DNA of 64,000 nucleotides from Rebecca billardiae RCC1528 (GCA_965240325.2 OZ251224.1:1922001-1986000), one strand, 5' to 3'. Positions 45,901-58,037 are shown, counted from the first letter of the stretch. A program made the numbers and translations. Notes: a model not told the origin generated them from the letters alone.

Positions 45901-46876
45901 CTTGCCGCGCGCGTTGCGCCGCACCTTGCCGTCCACGACCGGCGACTTGCGCGCCTGGAGCGAGGCGCGGGCCGCGCCGGGCGAGGGGGTGAGGATGGCG
46001 CGCGTGCACTCCGGCGCTGGCGCGCCTTCGTGACGCAGCCGCCCCTGCCTCCCGCCGACGCCGCGCGCCGGCGCGTGGCGCGGCACCCGCGCGCGTGCGC
46101 ACCTCTGCATGCGCGTACTCCGGCCCGATCGCGTACACCTTCACGTCCGTGCCCTCGGTCTGGAGGAGCTCCTCGTAGATGTACGAGTTGCCGTCGTGGA
46201 CGCGCGTGGTGTGCACGTCCGGGTAGAACTGGCTCGACCGGTCCTTCACCTTGCGGAACAGCCGCTTCGAGCCGCCGCCCTGCGAGCGCGGGTAGTAGAT
46301 GTAGATGTTGTGGTCCTCGCCGCTCACCGGCTTCTCGACGAGCGGCTTGTTGAGGCGCACGCCGTTGATCTCGAGGAAGTCCTCCTCCTCGTGGACCTGG
46401 TTGTGCTCGTCCGCGTTGAGGAACGTGTGCTTCGGCAGCGGCACCCCGTTCAGGTGCAGCAGCGAGTACACGCGCCGCCGGTCGAAGAGCCACTCCTGCT
46501 TGTCGAGGTCGTTGAAGACGAACGGGCGGCGGAGCGCGGCATACGCCTTGGCCTTGTGCAGCGGGAAGCCGGTGGAGAAGAAGGCGATGAGCGCTTCGCA
46601 CAGCGGCCACTCCTCCACCGGCTTGTTCAGGATCGTGTCGTTCCCAAAGTAGACCACGTTGAACTCGCGCCGCCCGCCCACCTCGAATGCGCGCAAGCGG
46701 TCGAGCATCTGGTTCATCGGGCCCGAGCGCGCCTTCTTCTCCATGGCGCACACGCCGACGACGATCGGCCCGTCCTTGATGTCGCGCCTGGCCGAGAGGC
46801 CGGCCGGCGCTGTCCGGGAGGTCGGCACGCTCATCGCCGAGCCAAGTGACCACCGCACGTCCGCGCCCCCTAACAC
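42913..46876 (-). CDS. VIP1: Diphosphoinositol pentakisphosphate kinase, PPIP5K/Vip1
   Basis: Makes the inositol pyrophosphates 1-InsP7 and InsP8 that signal phosphate and energy state. The N-terminal ATP-grasp kinase shows 'VVGVCAMEKKARSGPMNQML', 'LVEKPVSGEDHNIYIYYP' and, across the intron, 'EYAHAE|ARKSPVVDGKV'. The C-terminal histidine-acid-phosphatase-like domain shows 'VVALTRHGDRTPKEKL', 'LKWGGELTPLGEKQAEKLG' and 'SVSHDKDMSPVLGNL'. A clear GT-AG intron is at 45955-46102. A second, in-frame intron is likely at 43272-43388, because its Cys/Arg/Ala-rich translation is unlike the rest and has GTGCGC/CAG ends. Without both the product is about 1232 aa. ATG at 46876; a second at 46834 ('MSVPTSRT') may be the real start. 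Confidence 0.9.
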
Positions 46877-47241
46877 CCCTTCCGCCTTTCAGCCGTCGGC
46901 GAGCATGAGCTGATGCAAGCTACCGGTATTTACCCGGCATGTGACGCATGTCGCAGCAAACGAATATTTCCTTTGGTCGCAACTCGCAAGCCTTCGATTG
47001 ACGACAAGGAGAAAGCCGCGCCGATCGACACGACATTGAACATCGACGACTTGTTTGACGATGCCACATGCCACGTGGATGCAGTGGAGATCCGGCCGCC
47101 GCCCGCCATGCTTTTTAGCCCGCCATTATTTTTGGCGCCGCGCCTGACGGCCTGATGATCAAGAGTGCAAACGCTCGCCCGCCCCCCCGCCGGCGGCTTG
47201 CGGCTTGGGGGGATCTTTGCGAGGGCGTGAGGCCGTCAGCC
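46877..47241. promoter_or_regulatory. Divergent upstream region of Vip1 and PH-domain genes
   Basis: 365 bp between two divergent genes, less GC-rich than the coding sequence around 46910-47060. It presumably holds both promoters. No clear box is identified. A plus-strand ORF at 46913-47155 has no recognisable content. Confidence 0.5.
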
Positions 47242-47937
47242 ATGCTGGCCAACGCGCTTGGCGGGTGCTGCGGGTTGGGGCCCACCGACGAGAAGGAGCG
47301 TGAGAAGGACGAGCTCGTGCGCGATCCGGAGCAGTCCGCGCCCACGCGCGTCCTGTCTGCGGTGACGTCGAAGCTGCGGACGATTACAGGCACAGAGCGC
47401 AACGAAGCACTCGAGGCCGCGAAGGGCCTGCTCGCAGAGGGCGCGGTGCTCAAGCTTTTGAGATCGGGTGGCGGAGACATGGTGCGCGTGGTGGCCAGCG
47501 CGGACGGATCGATGCTCACATATCAGGCCCTCGAGCTCGAGAACAACCTGCCGAAGCACAGCGGAGCGATCGCACTGTCGGAGGTGCATCGGGTGGAGTC
47601 GCTGGCGTCGTCAACGGTGGGCGCGTGGCTCGGTGGCGCTCAGGGCCCCACGCTGGTGATCCACCACTCGTCGCCGACGGAGCAGCTTCGGCTCGAGGCG
47701 GCTACCGAGCGCATGCGCGACGACTGGGTCGACGCGCTCGACAGGGTGCGTCTGAAGGCCAGCGAGGTGCACACCGCGGCCAAGACGGAGCGCAAGCTCA
47801 CGCGGCACGCGGCAAAGGAGCTGGAGCTCATGTCGAAGCAAAGGGCCGCGGAGAAGCGCAAGGCTGAGATCATGAAATCGATGCCCGGCGGTGGCGGCAT
47901 GAAGCATGCGGCTGCCGCGATGATATCGCGCACATGA
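47242..47937 (+). CDS. PH-domain-like protein
   Basis: With the ATG at 47242 the product has 231 aa and starts 'MLANALGGCCGLG', with a Cys pair that could be acylated. Residues about 70-180 look like a PH domain: strand 'EGAVLKLLRSGGGDMVRVV', 'MLTYQALELENN', then 'GAIALSEVHRVESL', 'PTLVIHHSS..QLRLEA', and the closing Trp helix 'MRDDWVDALDRVRL'. A charged C-terminal helix follows. PH domains bind phosphoinositides or proteins, so membrane targeting is plausible. An upstream ATG at 47155 is in frame but adds a random-looking stretch. Confidence 0.65.
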   Translation: MLANALGGCCGLGPTDEKEREKDELVRDPEQSAPTRVLSAVTSKLRTITGTERNEALEAAKGLLAEGAVLKLLRSGGGDMVRVVASADGSMLTYQALELENNLPKHSGAIALSEVHRVESLASSTVGAWLGGAQGPTLVIHHSSPTEQLRLEAATERMRDDWVDALDRVRLKASEVHTAAKTERKLTRHAAKELELMSKQRAAEKRKAEIMKSMPGGGGMKHAAAAMISRT

Positions 47938-49833
<1,896 letters not shown>

Positions 49834-52158
49834 ATGGCGCCTCGCCCCAGCCCTCTCGAGCCGTGCGGCCGCCGGCTCGAGCCGTGCGGCCGCCGGCTCG
49901 ACTCATGGATCCCAGTCCCGTTCGATCTGGTCTCCGCGCGTGGATACGCCTCGCGCACCCTCGCCGTCGCCTCCACCAGTGCCATCCTGCTCCGCGCGTA
50001 CGTCGCGCTACTGGCTGGGCTGCTGGGCACGCGGCCGCCACAGTGCGAGCGGCCGGCAGACGCGGAGGCGCAGATCAGGGGCGCGGTAACAGTGGACCAG
50101 CTGGCGCAGATGGACACGACTGTCTTCCTACTCTTCTTCCTCGGCATGGCCAACTCGCGCTGGCACGGCCGCTGGTGGCGCCTGCTTGCCGCGGCGCCCG
50201 CCGCAGCGCTGCTCGGCGGCTCGGCACTCGAGCTGCGCTGGTGCGCGCTCGAGGCGTCGGTAGGCGGGGTGGGCGTCGCACAGCTGTTCGAGTGGATGCT
50301 CGTGGGGCTTAACACCGGCCTTCTCGCCTTCACGTGCGCGCGCCTCATCCTACTCCTCTTCACCGACTCACCGCCGCCCGCTGCCGTCACTGCCGAAGCA
50401 AAGGCCGAGCCTTCGGGTCTGCGCCGCGCGTGCTGCGCGCTGCGGTGCGCGCGCGCGTGGTTTGCGAGCGAGCTGCCCGCCGCGTCGGGGGCGCCTCCGT
50501 GCCGTACGCTTCCCCGCCTGCCGCTGCGCCTCGTCGTCGCGCTCTCGCTCTCGGCGTGCGTGGTGCTCATGGCGGCGGCCGCGCAGGCGTGCGCGGCAGC
50601 GCTCGTGGCGCGGCTGAGCGGCGGCGCTCTGCGTGTGCTTGGCCGCGACGTGATGCGGACGCGGCATGCGTTGCATGCGTTGCTGGTCGACCACGCTGAC
50701 GGCACCGACGCCCCGCTCACGCCCACGCCCCACGCCCACTCGCCCGCCGCCGCAGCTGCTGCTGTCGCCGCCGCGGCGCACGCGCTACGCGCGCACGCTG
50801 CGGATGTGGACACTGTGCTCAGCTGGCTGGAGACAGTGGTGGTACAATGGCTGCCGCCGGCATTGGAGGCGCTGCCCGCTGCGCTGCTGGTGGGCGCGGT
50901 GCTCGCGGCGCTCAACGACCTCGGCTGGAAGGCGCACGCCGTGCGGCGCAGCCTTGCCGTCTGCGCACACCTCACGTCAGGTGCAGGCGCGGCCGGCGGC
51001 AGCGCGGGCGCGAGTGATGACGCGCCGCAGCCGGCGCCGCGCCGGCTGGCGCGGCGTGCGTCGTCCTATGCGGCTGAGTGGGCAGGCGGCGCGCTCTCGC
51101 CGCGTGCCACCCCGCGTCAGGCGTCCAGCGGCGGTGACACGCCCTCGCAACCGTCGCGCAGTCCTGCGCCCGGCATGCGCACGCCGGTGCCGCCGCCGCT
51201 ATCAACGCCGCCGCTGCCACCGCCGCCACCGCCGCCTCCGCCGCCGCCCTCACCGCCGCCGGCTCCGGCCGGCTTGGAGCGAGCGCTGCTGCAGCAGCAG
51301 CCCATCTACCTCGCCTTCTTCGTCGTGCCGATGGCCGTGGCCAACTCGCTCCTCGCGTTCCTCCTCGTCTCTCTCGTCGGCACCGCCCTCGCCTTCACTG
51401 CGCTGTGCGCGCCGCTGCGGCGCGCCCTGTGGTACAACCTGATTCTGCTGAGCGCGCTCTCAGCGGCGACGGAGTGGCTGATCCGCTGGCTGATGTTCAC
51501 GCGCGTGGTCGCGGCGAAGGACGCGGTGCGCCTCCCGCGCCTATTCCGCCTCGCGGACTTCGTCTACTCGTTCACCCTCGGCCCGGTGTACAGCATCGCG
51601 GTGAGCTCGTGGAGGCTCCTCCTCGGCTCACTGTGCGCGCTGTCGGCACTCGCGCGCTACTCGGACGAGTCCCTCCTGCCCAGCGCGCTGCGCCGCCTCG
51701 ACCCGGCACACAGCGCGTGGCTCGCCATGCTCAGGCTGCACGCGCTCGGCGTAGCGGAGGGCGAGCCCACTGGGCTCGTGCTGCTGCGCGCGGCGGACGT
51801 GGCGCCGGCGGCGCACGCGCCGGCCGCCGCCGCCGCCGACGTGCCGGCGGAGGCCGTGTGCAGCGGCAGTGGTGGGGGTGGAGGTCAGGCCGCCACCGTG
51901 CGCGCTGGGACGGCGTCGACGCCGTCGGCCACACCCTTGCACGCCGTCCCGCGCGCGCGCATCGGCCCCACCGGCGCGCGTGGGGCCTCAGCCTCGTCAG
52001 CATCGGAGGGCGCTGTTACGGCCAGTGCGAGGGGCCCTGGTGGCAGCAGGCGCGCCGCCCTATCCTCGCGGCTGCTGCGCTTGCGGCAGAGGGTCGCTGG
52101 GCGGGGGCGGGGCACCCGCGGCACCGCGACCACGCAGCCGCAGCAGCCGCTCGTCTAA
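49834..52158 (+). CDS. STRA6-like multi-pass membrane protein
   Basis: With the ATG at 49834 ('MAPRPSPLEP') the product has 774 aa and about nine or ten hydrophobic helices. The last third resembles animal STRA6, the retinol receptor/channel: a helix ending 'VYSIAVSSWRLLLGSLCALS', then 'YSDESLLPSALRRLDPAHSA' and 'LRLHALGVAEGEPTGLVLL'. This is the same order as the STRA6 C-terminal membrane end and cytosolic motif. A Pro-rich loop (about residue 460) separates two membrane halves. The substrate in an alga is unknown; carotenoid-derived or other lipophilic ligands are possible. The similarity is from memory and needs a profile search. Upstream ORF residues from 49549 look non-coding. Confidence 0.5.
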   Translation: MAPRPSPLEPCGRRLEPCGRRLDSWIPVPFDLVSARGYASRTLAVASTSAILLRAYVALLAGLLGTRPPQCERPADAEAQIRGAVTVDQLAQMDTTVFLLFFLGMANSRWHGRWWRLLAAAPAAALLGGSALELRWCALEASVGGVGVAQLFEWMLVGLNTGLLAFTCARLILLLFTDSPPPAAVTAEAKAEPSGLRRACCALRCARAWFASELPAASGAPPCRTLPRLPLRLVVALSLSACVVLMAAAAQACAAALVARLSGGALRVLGRDVMRTRHALHALLVDHADGTDAPLTPTPHAHSPAAAAAAVAAAAHALRAHAADVDTVLSWLETVVVQWLPPALEALPAALLVGAVLAALNDLGWKAHAVRRSLAVCAHLTSGAGAAGGSAGASDDAPQPAPRRLARRASSYAAEWAGGALSPRATPRQASSGGDTPSQPSRSPAPGMRTPVPPPLSTPPLPPPPPPPPPPPSPPPAPAGLERALLQQQPIYLAFFVVPMAVANSLLAFLLVSLVGTALAFTALCAPLRRALWYNLILLSALSAATEWLIRWLMFTRVVAAKDAVRLPRLFRLADFVYSFTLGPVYSIAVSSWRLLLGSLCALSALARYSDESLLPSALRRLDPAHSAWLAMLRLHALGVAEGEPTGLVLLRAADVAPAAHAPAAAAADVPAEAVCSGSGGGGGQAATVRAGTASTPSATPLHAVPRARIGPTGARGASASSASEGAVTASARGPGGSRRAALSSRLLRLRQRVAGRGRGTRGTATTQPQQPLV

Positions 52159-52299
52159 TAAAGCTGCTACGCAGCATCGAGCTAGCTCGCGCATGCACAG
52201 TGGCACATCTCGCGAACGGGCCGAAGGCTGCTGACGCCTGACCCGGACAGGCTGAGCAGTACAGTTTACTAAATAAATGATTAGAGACGCACACAGCTC

Positions 52300-52460
52300 A
52301 GGCAGGCGAGATATAGTACGACGACTGGCGTGCTCTTGCGTCTGAGGTCATGGGTTCAAACCAGTTTCCAGGTCTCTCTTCGGAGAGCGTGCGATGAAGG
52401 ATGGCGCGGCAACCTGCCACCGTGAGCCTTACGCACGTCAAAACAAATAAACTGTACGAC
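52300..52460 (+). repeat. tRNA-derived SINE-like copy 1
   Basis: Shares a long stretch with 61630-61790, including TGGCGTGCTCTTGCGTCTGA, the pol III B-box-like GGGTTCAAACC (about 52351-52361) and CGGCAACCTGCCACCGTG. The 3' end is A-rich (CAAAACAAATAAACTG). No intact tRNA cloverleaf can be folded by eye. Confidence 0.6.
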
Positions 52461-52787
52461 TGTACACAGTACTTAGTGTAAGCTACAGCGTGATGATGCT
52501 GACTCATTCTATGATTTAACGACACGGGTAGGACGGCGCAGGTCTCCTGATTCGTCGTCGGCAGTGCCCGATCGTCGACACGAAGTTGGCGTTGGTGGCA
52601 GAGCATAGCCTGAACCGCGATCGAATGGCTTGAGCGCGGCCTTGAGCTGCTGGAGCGTGACTGTCATCTTGCTGATGACGACTTTTTTCGCATTCGTCGT
52701 CTTTTTTCGCATTCGTCTCAGGCTCTCAGCCCGAATTCAGAGTGCTCCGGCCCGGGCGGTGTGCGGCAGTGGACGTCACCAGGAACA
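52461..52787. other. Spacer upstream of glycosyltransferase gene
   Basis: Includes a second dispersed motif (ATTCTATGATTTAA at about 52506) also seen at about 49750 and, diverged, near 59310. A duplicated TTTTTTCGCATTCGTC lies at about 52680-52715. No gene seen. Confidence 0.5.
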
Positions 52788-54158
52788 ATGGCGCCGGATC
52801 GCGCGAGGGGATGGCTGGGTCCACTGCTCATGGCTGCTCTCCCCGCGGGATGGCCGTGCGTGCGCGGGACGCAGACCCGTGTCTGCGGCACGCGGCCAGC
52901 AGGCGAGTACCCTGACGGCTCGCTCGTCTTCGTCGACGTGCCCACGTACTTCATCAACCTGGACGCCCAGGTGAGCAAGGCGCAGGCGATGGTGGACATG
53001 CTGCGCGGGGTGCTGGTCTCGGGTAGCTGCGCGACGCGCGTGTCTGCGGTGACGATTGCTGAGTCGGCGAGCGTGCTGCAAGGGGGCGTGCTCCACGATG
53101 GCCGCGCCTGGACCTTCGACTGGGCGAACGCGAACTTCTCGACGCCGGTGCAGATTGCGATTCAGCTCTCGCACATCAAGGCGATCTACATCGCGCGCCG
53201 CGAGAACCCGACAGCGCGCGCCTTCCTGATCCTGGAGGACGACGTCGACTTCTCGCCTATCATGCGCTTCCACGGCACGCGGCCCAACTGGCCAGCCGCG
53301 TCCACCACTTCGCTCGCAGGCATCGCGGCGCGGCTGCCCGACCACTGGTCGATGCTGCTGCTGATGATCCACGCCACGCGCTCGCACCTCATCTACGCGA
53401 CGATCGCGTGGCTCCGGAACGAGAAGGCGGCGGCGTTCTCGATCCGTGACCTGGTGCGGTACCGGGGGGAGAACAACACACCGTGCCTCGGCATGATCTC
53501 CTCGGCGGGCGCGTACCTCGTCTCGCCGAAGGGTGCTGACGAGGTGCAGTCGTGGTGGCCGGTGACCTATCTGCGACCGGAAGGGAACGCCGGGCTGCGC
53601 GTCTCGGTGCAACGGACGTGCTGGCACCCGATGTGGCGGTGGAAGGAATGCAAGTCGCGGCAGAAGAAGCCGCTCGACGAGCCCATCTTCATCGACGACT
53701 GGTGCATGCTCAACCAGGAGGCGTACGGGCCGCTGCAGACGCGCGCGGAGGCCGAGCGCGTGCGCGCGGACCCGGCCGCGCTTGAGAGCGCGCTCCGGGC
53801 GCACCACGCGAGCCCGTTTCGATTGTACCTGGCGACGCCGCCGCTGATCACGGATCGGAAGACGAGCAAGTCGGACATGGCGCACGGCTTGAATGCGCAC
53901 TTCCACGCGCGCTCGCGCGCTGCCACCTGGGCCTGGTGGAGGTCAGGCATGCCGGAGCACGAGGCAGTCATCGAGCGAGCAGAGGTGGACGGGGTGGTGA
54001 CCGCCGATCTGGCCGTGCTCCGCCTCGCACTGGGCGGATACAACGCGACGAAGGAGATGGAGCGCGACGTGCGCATTCGCGAACTTCGACGCAAGCATCG
54101 TCTGGAAGGCATCTTGAAGAGGCAACGACAAGCGCTCAAAGCAGCGCAGGCTGCATAG
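52788..54158 (+). CDS. Glycosyltransferase family 25-like protein
   Basis: With the ATG at 52788 the product has 456 aa and starts with a signal or anchor helix ('WLGPLLMAALPAGWP'), so it probably acts in the ER/Golgi. GT25 features are 'VPTYFINLDAQVSK' at the fold start, 'QLSHIKAIYIARRENP' and the metal-site strand 'AFLILEDDVDFSP'. Later, 'GMISSAGAYLVSPKGA' and 'IDDWCMLN' correspond to acceptor-side motifs of the family. GT25 members add galactose or glucose to proteins or glycans. The C-terminus is a basic helix ('RIRELRRKHRLEGILKRQ'). Confidence 0.7.
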   Translation: MAPDRARGWLGPLLMAALPAGWPCVRGTQTRVCGTRPAGEYPDGSLVFVDVPTYFINLDAQVSKAQAMVDMLRGVLVSGSCATRVSAVTIAESASVLQGGVLHDGRAWTFDWANANFSTPVQIAIQLSHIKAIYIARRENPTARAFLILEDDVDFSPIMRFHGTRPNWPAASTTSLAGIAARLPDHWSMLLLMIHATRSHLIYATIAWLRNEKAAAFSIRDLVRYRGENNTPCLGMISSAGAYLVSPKGADEVQSWWPVTYLRPEGNAGLRVSVQRTCWHPMWRWKECKSRQKKPLDEPIFIDDWCMLNQEAYGPLQTRAEAERVRADPAALESALRAHHASPFRLYLATPPLITDRKTSKSDMAHGLNAHFHARSRAATWAWWRSGMPEHEAVIERAEVDGVVTADLAVLRLALGGYNATKEMERDVRIRELRRKHRLEGILKRQRQALKAAQAA

Positions 54159-54306
54159 TGCAGCTGGGCCGGAGCGGCGGAGCCGCACCGCACGGCAGAC
54201 GGCAAGAGCCTGGTACCGCGGTAGTGGACACTCACCCAGTTTGTGCGGTTTCTGCTTTCTGACGAATTCTGACGACATAAATATTATTCGCGCCGAGCCG
54301 CGATCG

Positions 54307-54840
54307 ATGGCGGACAGCTTCCCTTCATCACGAGGGAGGGATGGTGGCGGGAGAGACGGTGGGAGCGGTCGCGGCGGCCGCGGCGCTGGCGGTCGTGGTG
54401 GGGGTGGAGGTGGAGGTCGGCACGCGGTGCATTTTGTTAAGCATACTCCCAAATTCGCTCTGGACATGATGAGAAGAGAGGCGCCAACGCCCGAACGGGC
54501 GCGTGAGCGCGAAATCGAGGACCGGCCTGATCGTGAGGACGAGGCTCCCATCGTTGTTTCAGAGGACGACGCCCTCATTTCAAAAAAGCGAAAAGCAGCC
54601 GCCGCCAAGCTGGAGTCGGTCTCCCCCGAAGTGCCCGAAGACCGCTTTCGTGAACGACCCCGTGCTGTGGCCGTTGGCCTTTCCGCCGCACCTGCGTCGG
54701 ATGAGCCGGAGGCAGATCAAGGCGGGCGGATTGTGTTCAACAAGCAGGCCAAGGGCGTGCGCCGCACCGCCAAGTCTTCTGGAGGGCCACGAGCGGCCAA
54801 GCTGACGAACCAGAAGCTCCTCAGCTTTGATGACGAATGA
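54307..54840 (+). CDS. KIAA1143 / DUF4604 family protein
   Basis: With the ATG at 54307 the product has 177 aa. After a Gly/Arg-rich (RGG-like) N-terminus the conserved order appears: 'VHFVKHTPKFALDMMRRE', an acidic 'REDEAPIVVSEDDALISKK' segment, 'GGRIVFNKQ' and the terminal 'LLSFDDE'. Human KIAA1143 has the same three blocks and the same ending type. Function unknown, probably nuclear. The upstream ORF start at 54241 is not needed. Confidence 0.75.
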   Translation: MADSFPSSRGRDGGGRDGGSGRGGRGAGGRGGGGGGGRHAVHFVKHTPKFALDMMRREAPTPERAREREIEDRPDREDEAPIVVSEDDALISKKRKAAAAKLESVSPEVPEDRFRERPRAVAVGLSAAPASDEPEADQGGRIVFNKQAKGVRRTAKSSGGPRAAKLTNQKLLSFDDE

Positions 54841-55064
54841 GTCTTCGCAGCCTAAGGAGTAAGGATACGGCGGGCGGACACGGCGAGCACGGGCCCACGG
54901 CGGACCGCGAATCATCGGCCGGGACCCATTTGACGCGGCGGCGTGTCACTCAGTCGGACAGGCTGGCAGAGTAGCCGTACTGACTACTGAGCAGAATCAA
55001 GCGCCTCAGGCCGCAGTCGTACTGATGATACTACGATTACCGATATATATATATATATATATAT

Positions 55065-56808
55065 GTGGGGTTATTGGTACAATAACTGATTGTCTAAGAG
55101 GACGACAAGAACGCCGGGCGCCAGCGCCGCTCATCAGCCACATCGCCCTCTACCAGACCATCGCCTCAAAGGGCGCTGCTCCCGGACAAACAGTCTGTCC
55201 GGGTTGTTCTGCCGCCCAGGAGATCGATTTCCGGCGCCGGCCTCTGCCGCCTGCTTCGCCAGGCGCGGCGTGCGAGATGGCTCCAGCCAAGCTCGTCCTG
55301 CGTCGCCGGCGGCGGCGGCTCGCACGCGGGTGGCGCGTCGCGTGCACCGACCAACATCTTTCGGCAACTCGGCGGTAAGCAACGCTCCGCATCGCGCCCC
55401 CTCGCGCTTCGGGCCACCGCCTCTTCTCTCTCTGTGTGCGTGCGCACCCTGTGGCTCTTCCGCACCCGCCCCGATCGCACCGTTCCCTCTTCGCCACATG
55501 CCTCCTCCTCCGTGGGTGCGCCCCCACGCGGATCGCTGCTCCATCTCTCCCGCCCTGCCTCGGGATCGCCCCGGTGCCAACGCCAGCCGGCTCCTACACA
55601 AGGACCGCTGGCGGCACACCGCGCGCCGGGCCCCGTGCGCACCCGCGGGCCATTCACAGCATCCGCAAAGGCCGTCTAGCCTTCTCCTGCTTCCGCAGCG
55701 CCGCGCCTCGGGGCCGGCTGCCTGCTATCTCTCCTATTCGGGTTCCGTCTCACTCGCACTGCCCCACCTGCCCAGCCCCCGCTGGCCGGCCCTCGTGCGT
55801 GCGCGACTCACACGTGCCTTGCCCCCTTTCCTTCCCATCACTCAATGGGATTCTCCTCCACGCGGTGCTCCCCAACACACCATGAAACGGGATCACTCAC
55901 GCACCGCGTCTCGTCGACGGCGAGCGGCATGCCCACCGCATCTGCTGCCGCTCGCCAAGGCATGAGGACACGTAAATCCCACTGAGTAGGAACACACGCA
56001 GCCGCCTCGGCATCGACATGCCAGGCGGCGTGCCCACCTTCGGCCAGCAGTTGGCGTCGGCGTTCACGAGGACGGCTAGACGTGGGGTTATTGGTACAAT
56101 AACTGATTGTCTAAGAGGACGACAAGAACGCCGGGCGCCAGCGCCGCTCATCAGCCACATCGCCCTCTACCAGACCATCGCCTCAAAGGGCGCTGCTCCC
56201 GGACAAACAGTCTGTCCGGGTTGTTCTGCCGCCCAGGAGATCGATTTCCGGCGCCGGCCTCTGCCGCCTGCTTCGCCAGGCGCGGCGTGCGAGATGGCTC
56301 CAGCCAAGCTCGTCCTGCGTCGCCGGCGGCGGCGGCTCGCACGCGGGTGGCGCGTCGCGTGCACCGACCAACATCTTTCGGCAACCCGCCCACCCAGGGC
56401 CCGTTGGTCTGGTGCTCGGGCGGCGGGATCACAACACCCGCCGTCCGACCGCCCGGTCTTGCGGCGCTGCACTTAGGGCTCATGTGACCCCCTGCCTCCC
56501 AACACGATTGGGTTTTTCAGGTTAGGTCCCCAGCAGTGCTGCTCCCGGGCGGTCAGGTGGAGGTTCAGTCGACGAGTCCGCAGGCGCTCAGCCTTCCGTC
56601 AGCGGACGTCCGCGCGGGATCACTCACGCACCGCGTCTCGTCGACGGCGAGCGGCATGCCCACCGCATCTGCTGCCGCTCGCCAAGGCATGAGGACACGT
56701 AAATCCCACTGAGTAGGAACACACGCAGCCGCCTCGGCATCGACATGCCAGGCGGCGTGCCCACCTTCGGCCAGCAGTTGGCGTCGGCGTTCACGAGGAC
56801 GGCTAGAC
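55065..56808 (+). repeat. Tandemly duplicated A-x-B unit
   Basis: Block A (55065-55368, repeated at 56082-56385, 304 bp, offset 1017) and block B (55888-56081, repeated at 56615-56808, 194 bp, offset 727) give the order A-X-B-A'-Y-B'. B and A' abut exactly at 56081/56082. The middles differ (X 519 bp, Y 229 bp) and share no obvious sequence. The array begins 'GTGGGGTTATTGGTACAATAAC', close to a palindrome, and both sides are (TA)n. No protein is supported. A non-autonomous mobile element inserted twice or a tandem duplication with replaced middle are both possible. Confidence 0.85.
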
Positions 56809-57506
56809 ACATACTTATCAGTAGTATATATATATTATTGATATATATATAGTTATTAGACGTATTAGCAGAGCAGTCAATTATGGAATTTATTTATTCC
56901 GCCATCACGCATATTTTGAATATTTCTTATTATTATTTAATGAATAATGGCTGACTTACTGTGATGACTGATCTGATGACAATTATCTCAGACTCAGTCT
57001 CACCGCGCATCTGCCATTCTGCGGCGGCGGACTTCTAATTCTTCCCGGACGATTGGCACTGGCAGTCATTCACTCATTGGCACTCACTCCGAATCCGGCG
57101 TCAAAGAGGCAGAGTGTCAATATGTCTAAAGTTCTGTAAGCAGCGTCGGCGTAGTCCGTGAAGTGATCAGGCTGCGCCCTCGGACTGGACTCGGTCTCGC
57201 AGCCGTCGCAGCGTGATCACGACGTCTCGTCGCTGGCCAGATCCTTCATTCATCAAGGTTGAGGCCACGAGCCCGATTGGATGCCGCAGATGCTGCTGAT
57301 TCGACAACAGGATGCCGGTGTGACAGCGCACTCACTTCCTGCGGGGCATTCGGGACGGATTAGGAAGCCCACCGCAGACCATCAGTCGATGGACGACGGG
57401 AGTTCTGGCTCCATCGGACGGCCCTTCATGGCTCGAGGTATCAGATGCCAATTCGAAAACAATCCGTGCAGGTCTCTCGTAAGGAAATCGCAGAGACGCT
57501 TTCGAC
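56809..57506. other. AT-rich intergenic region
   Basis: Mostly AT-rich with TATATA runs at 56822-56850. It is the 3' flank of the minus-strand B9D2 gene. No gene recognised. Confidence 0.5.
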
Positions 57507-58037
57507 TCATGTCGACACGCCGAACTTGCTGAAGTCCTTGAGCACGATACCCAGCTCCACTCGAACCTCGCCAGAGGCTACTGTCGTGAGCCGATACCGG
57601 TCGCGTGCGTCGCCCACCAGCTGCTTGTGCTTGAGCTGTGGGTAGCCGCCGAGGAAGAAGGCGCTGAACTGCTGGCGCAACGTGCCGATCGGTCGCCAAG
57701 TGGCGATGCTCAGCGAGTGTGTGCCAGCAGTGGTGGGGATGTAGCACATTCCGTAGCCAGAGAGATCTGCACGCCCATACATGTCCATGTGCCACACCTC
57801 GATCACGAGCTTTGGCCAGCCCTGCGCTGCCCGCGTCGAGTAGTGCACGTCGATTGGATGCTGCCAGACGGCCACCTCGCCATCGGCAGGGTAGTCCACC
57901 TGCGTCTGTCCCTGCGCGAGGCCTTCGATGCGCTCCCAGTCCTTCCCAGCCTCGATGGACCACTTGCAAAACACGTTTGGCGACGTGTCGAAGCCCGACG
58001 CCTCGACGAGCTGTCCAACGATGTGCAGCTCCGCCAT
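57507..58037 (-). CDS. B9D2: B9 domain-containing protein 2 (ciliary transition zone)
   Basis: With the ATG at 58037 the product has 176 aa, the same length as animal B9D2. It is one B9 (C2-like) domain: 'MAELHIVGQLVEASGF', 'FCKWSIEAGKDWERIEGLAQ', 'GQTQVDYPADGEVAVWQHPI', 'QGWPKLVIEVW', 'LSGYGMCYIPTTAGTHSLSI' and end 'LGIVLKDFSKFGV'. B9D2 belongs to the MKS module that gates proteins at the base of cilia and flagella, so the organism has a flagellated stage. The ORF extends upstream to 58307, but that part is Arg-rich noise that overlaps the divergent gene's promoter. Confidence 0.93.
   Translation of the reverse strand: MAELHIVGQLVEASGFDTSPNVFCKWSIEAGKDWERIEGLAQGQTQVDYPADGEVAVWQHPIDVHYSTRAAQGWPKLVIEVWHMDMYGRADLSGYGMCYIPTTAGTHSLSIATWRPIGTLRQQFSAFFLGGYPQLKHKQLVGDARDRYRLTTVASGEVRVELGIVLKDFSKFGVST

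Noticed and set aside
43522-46353. 943-aa plus-strand ORF opposite Vip1
   Set aside because: Antisense shadow; the minus strand has the conserved kinase and phosphatase motifs.
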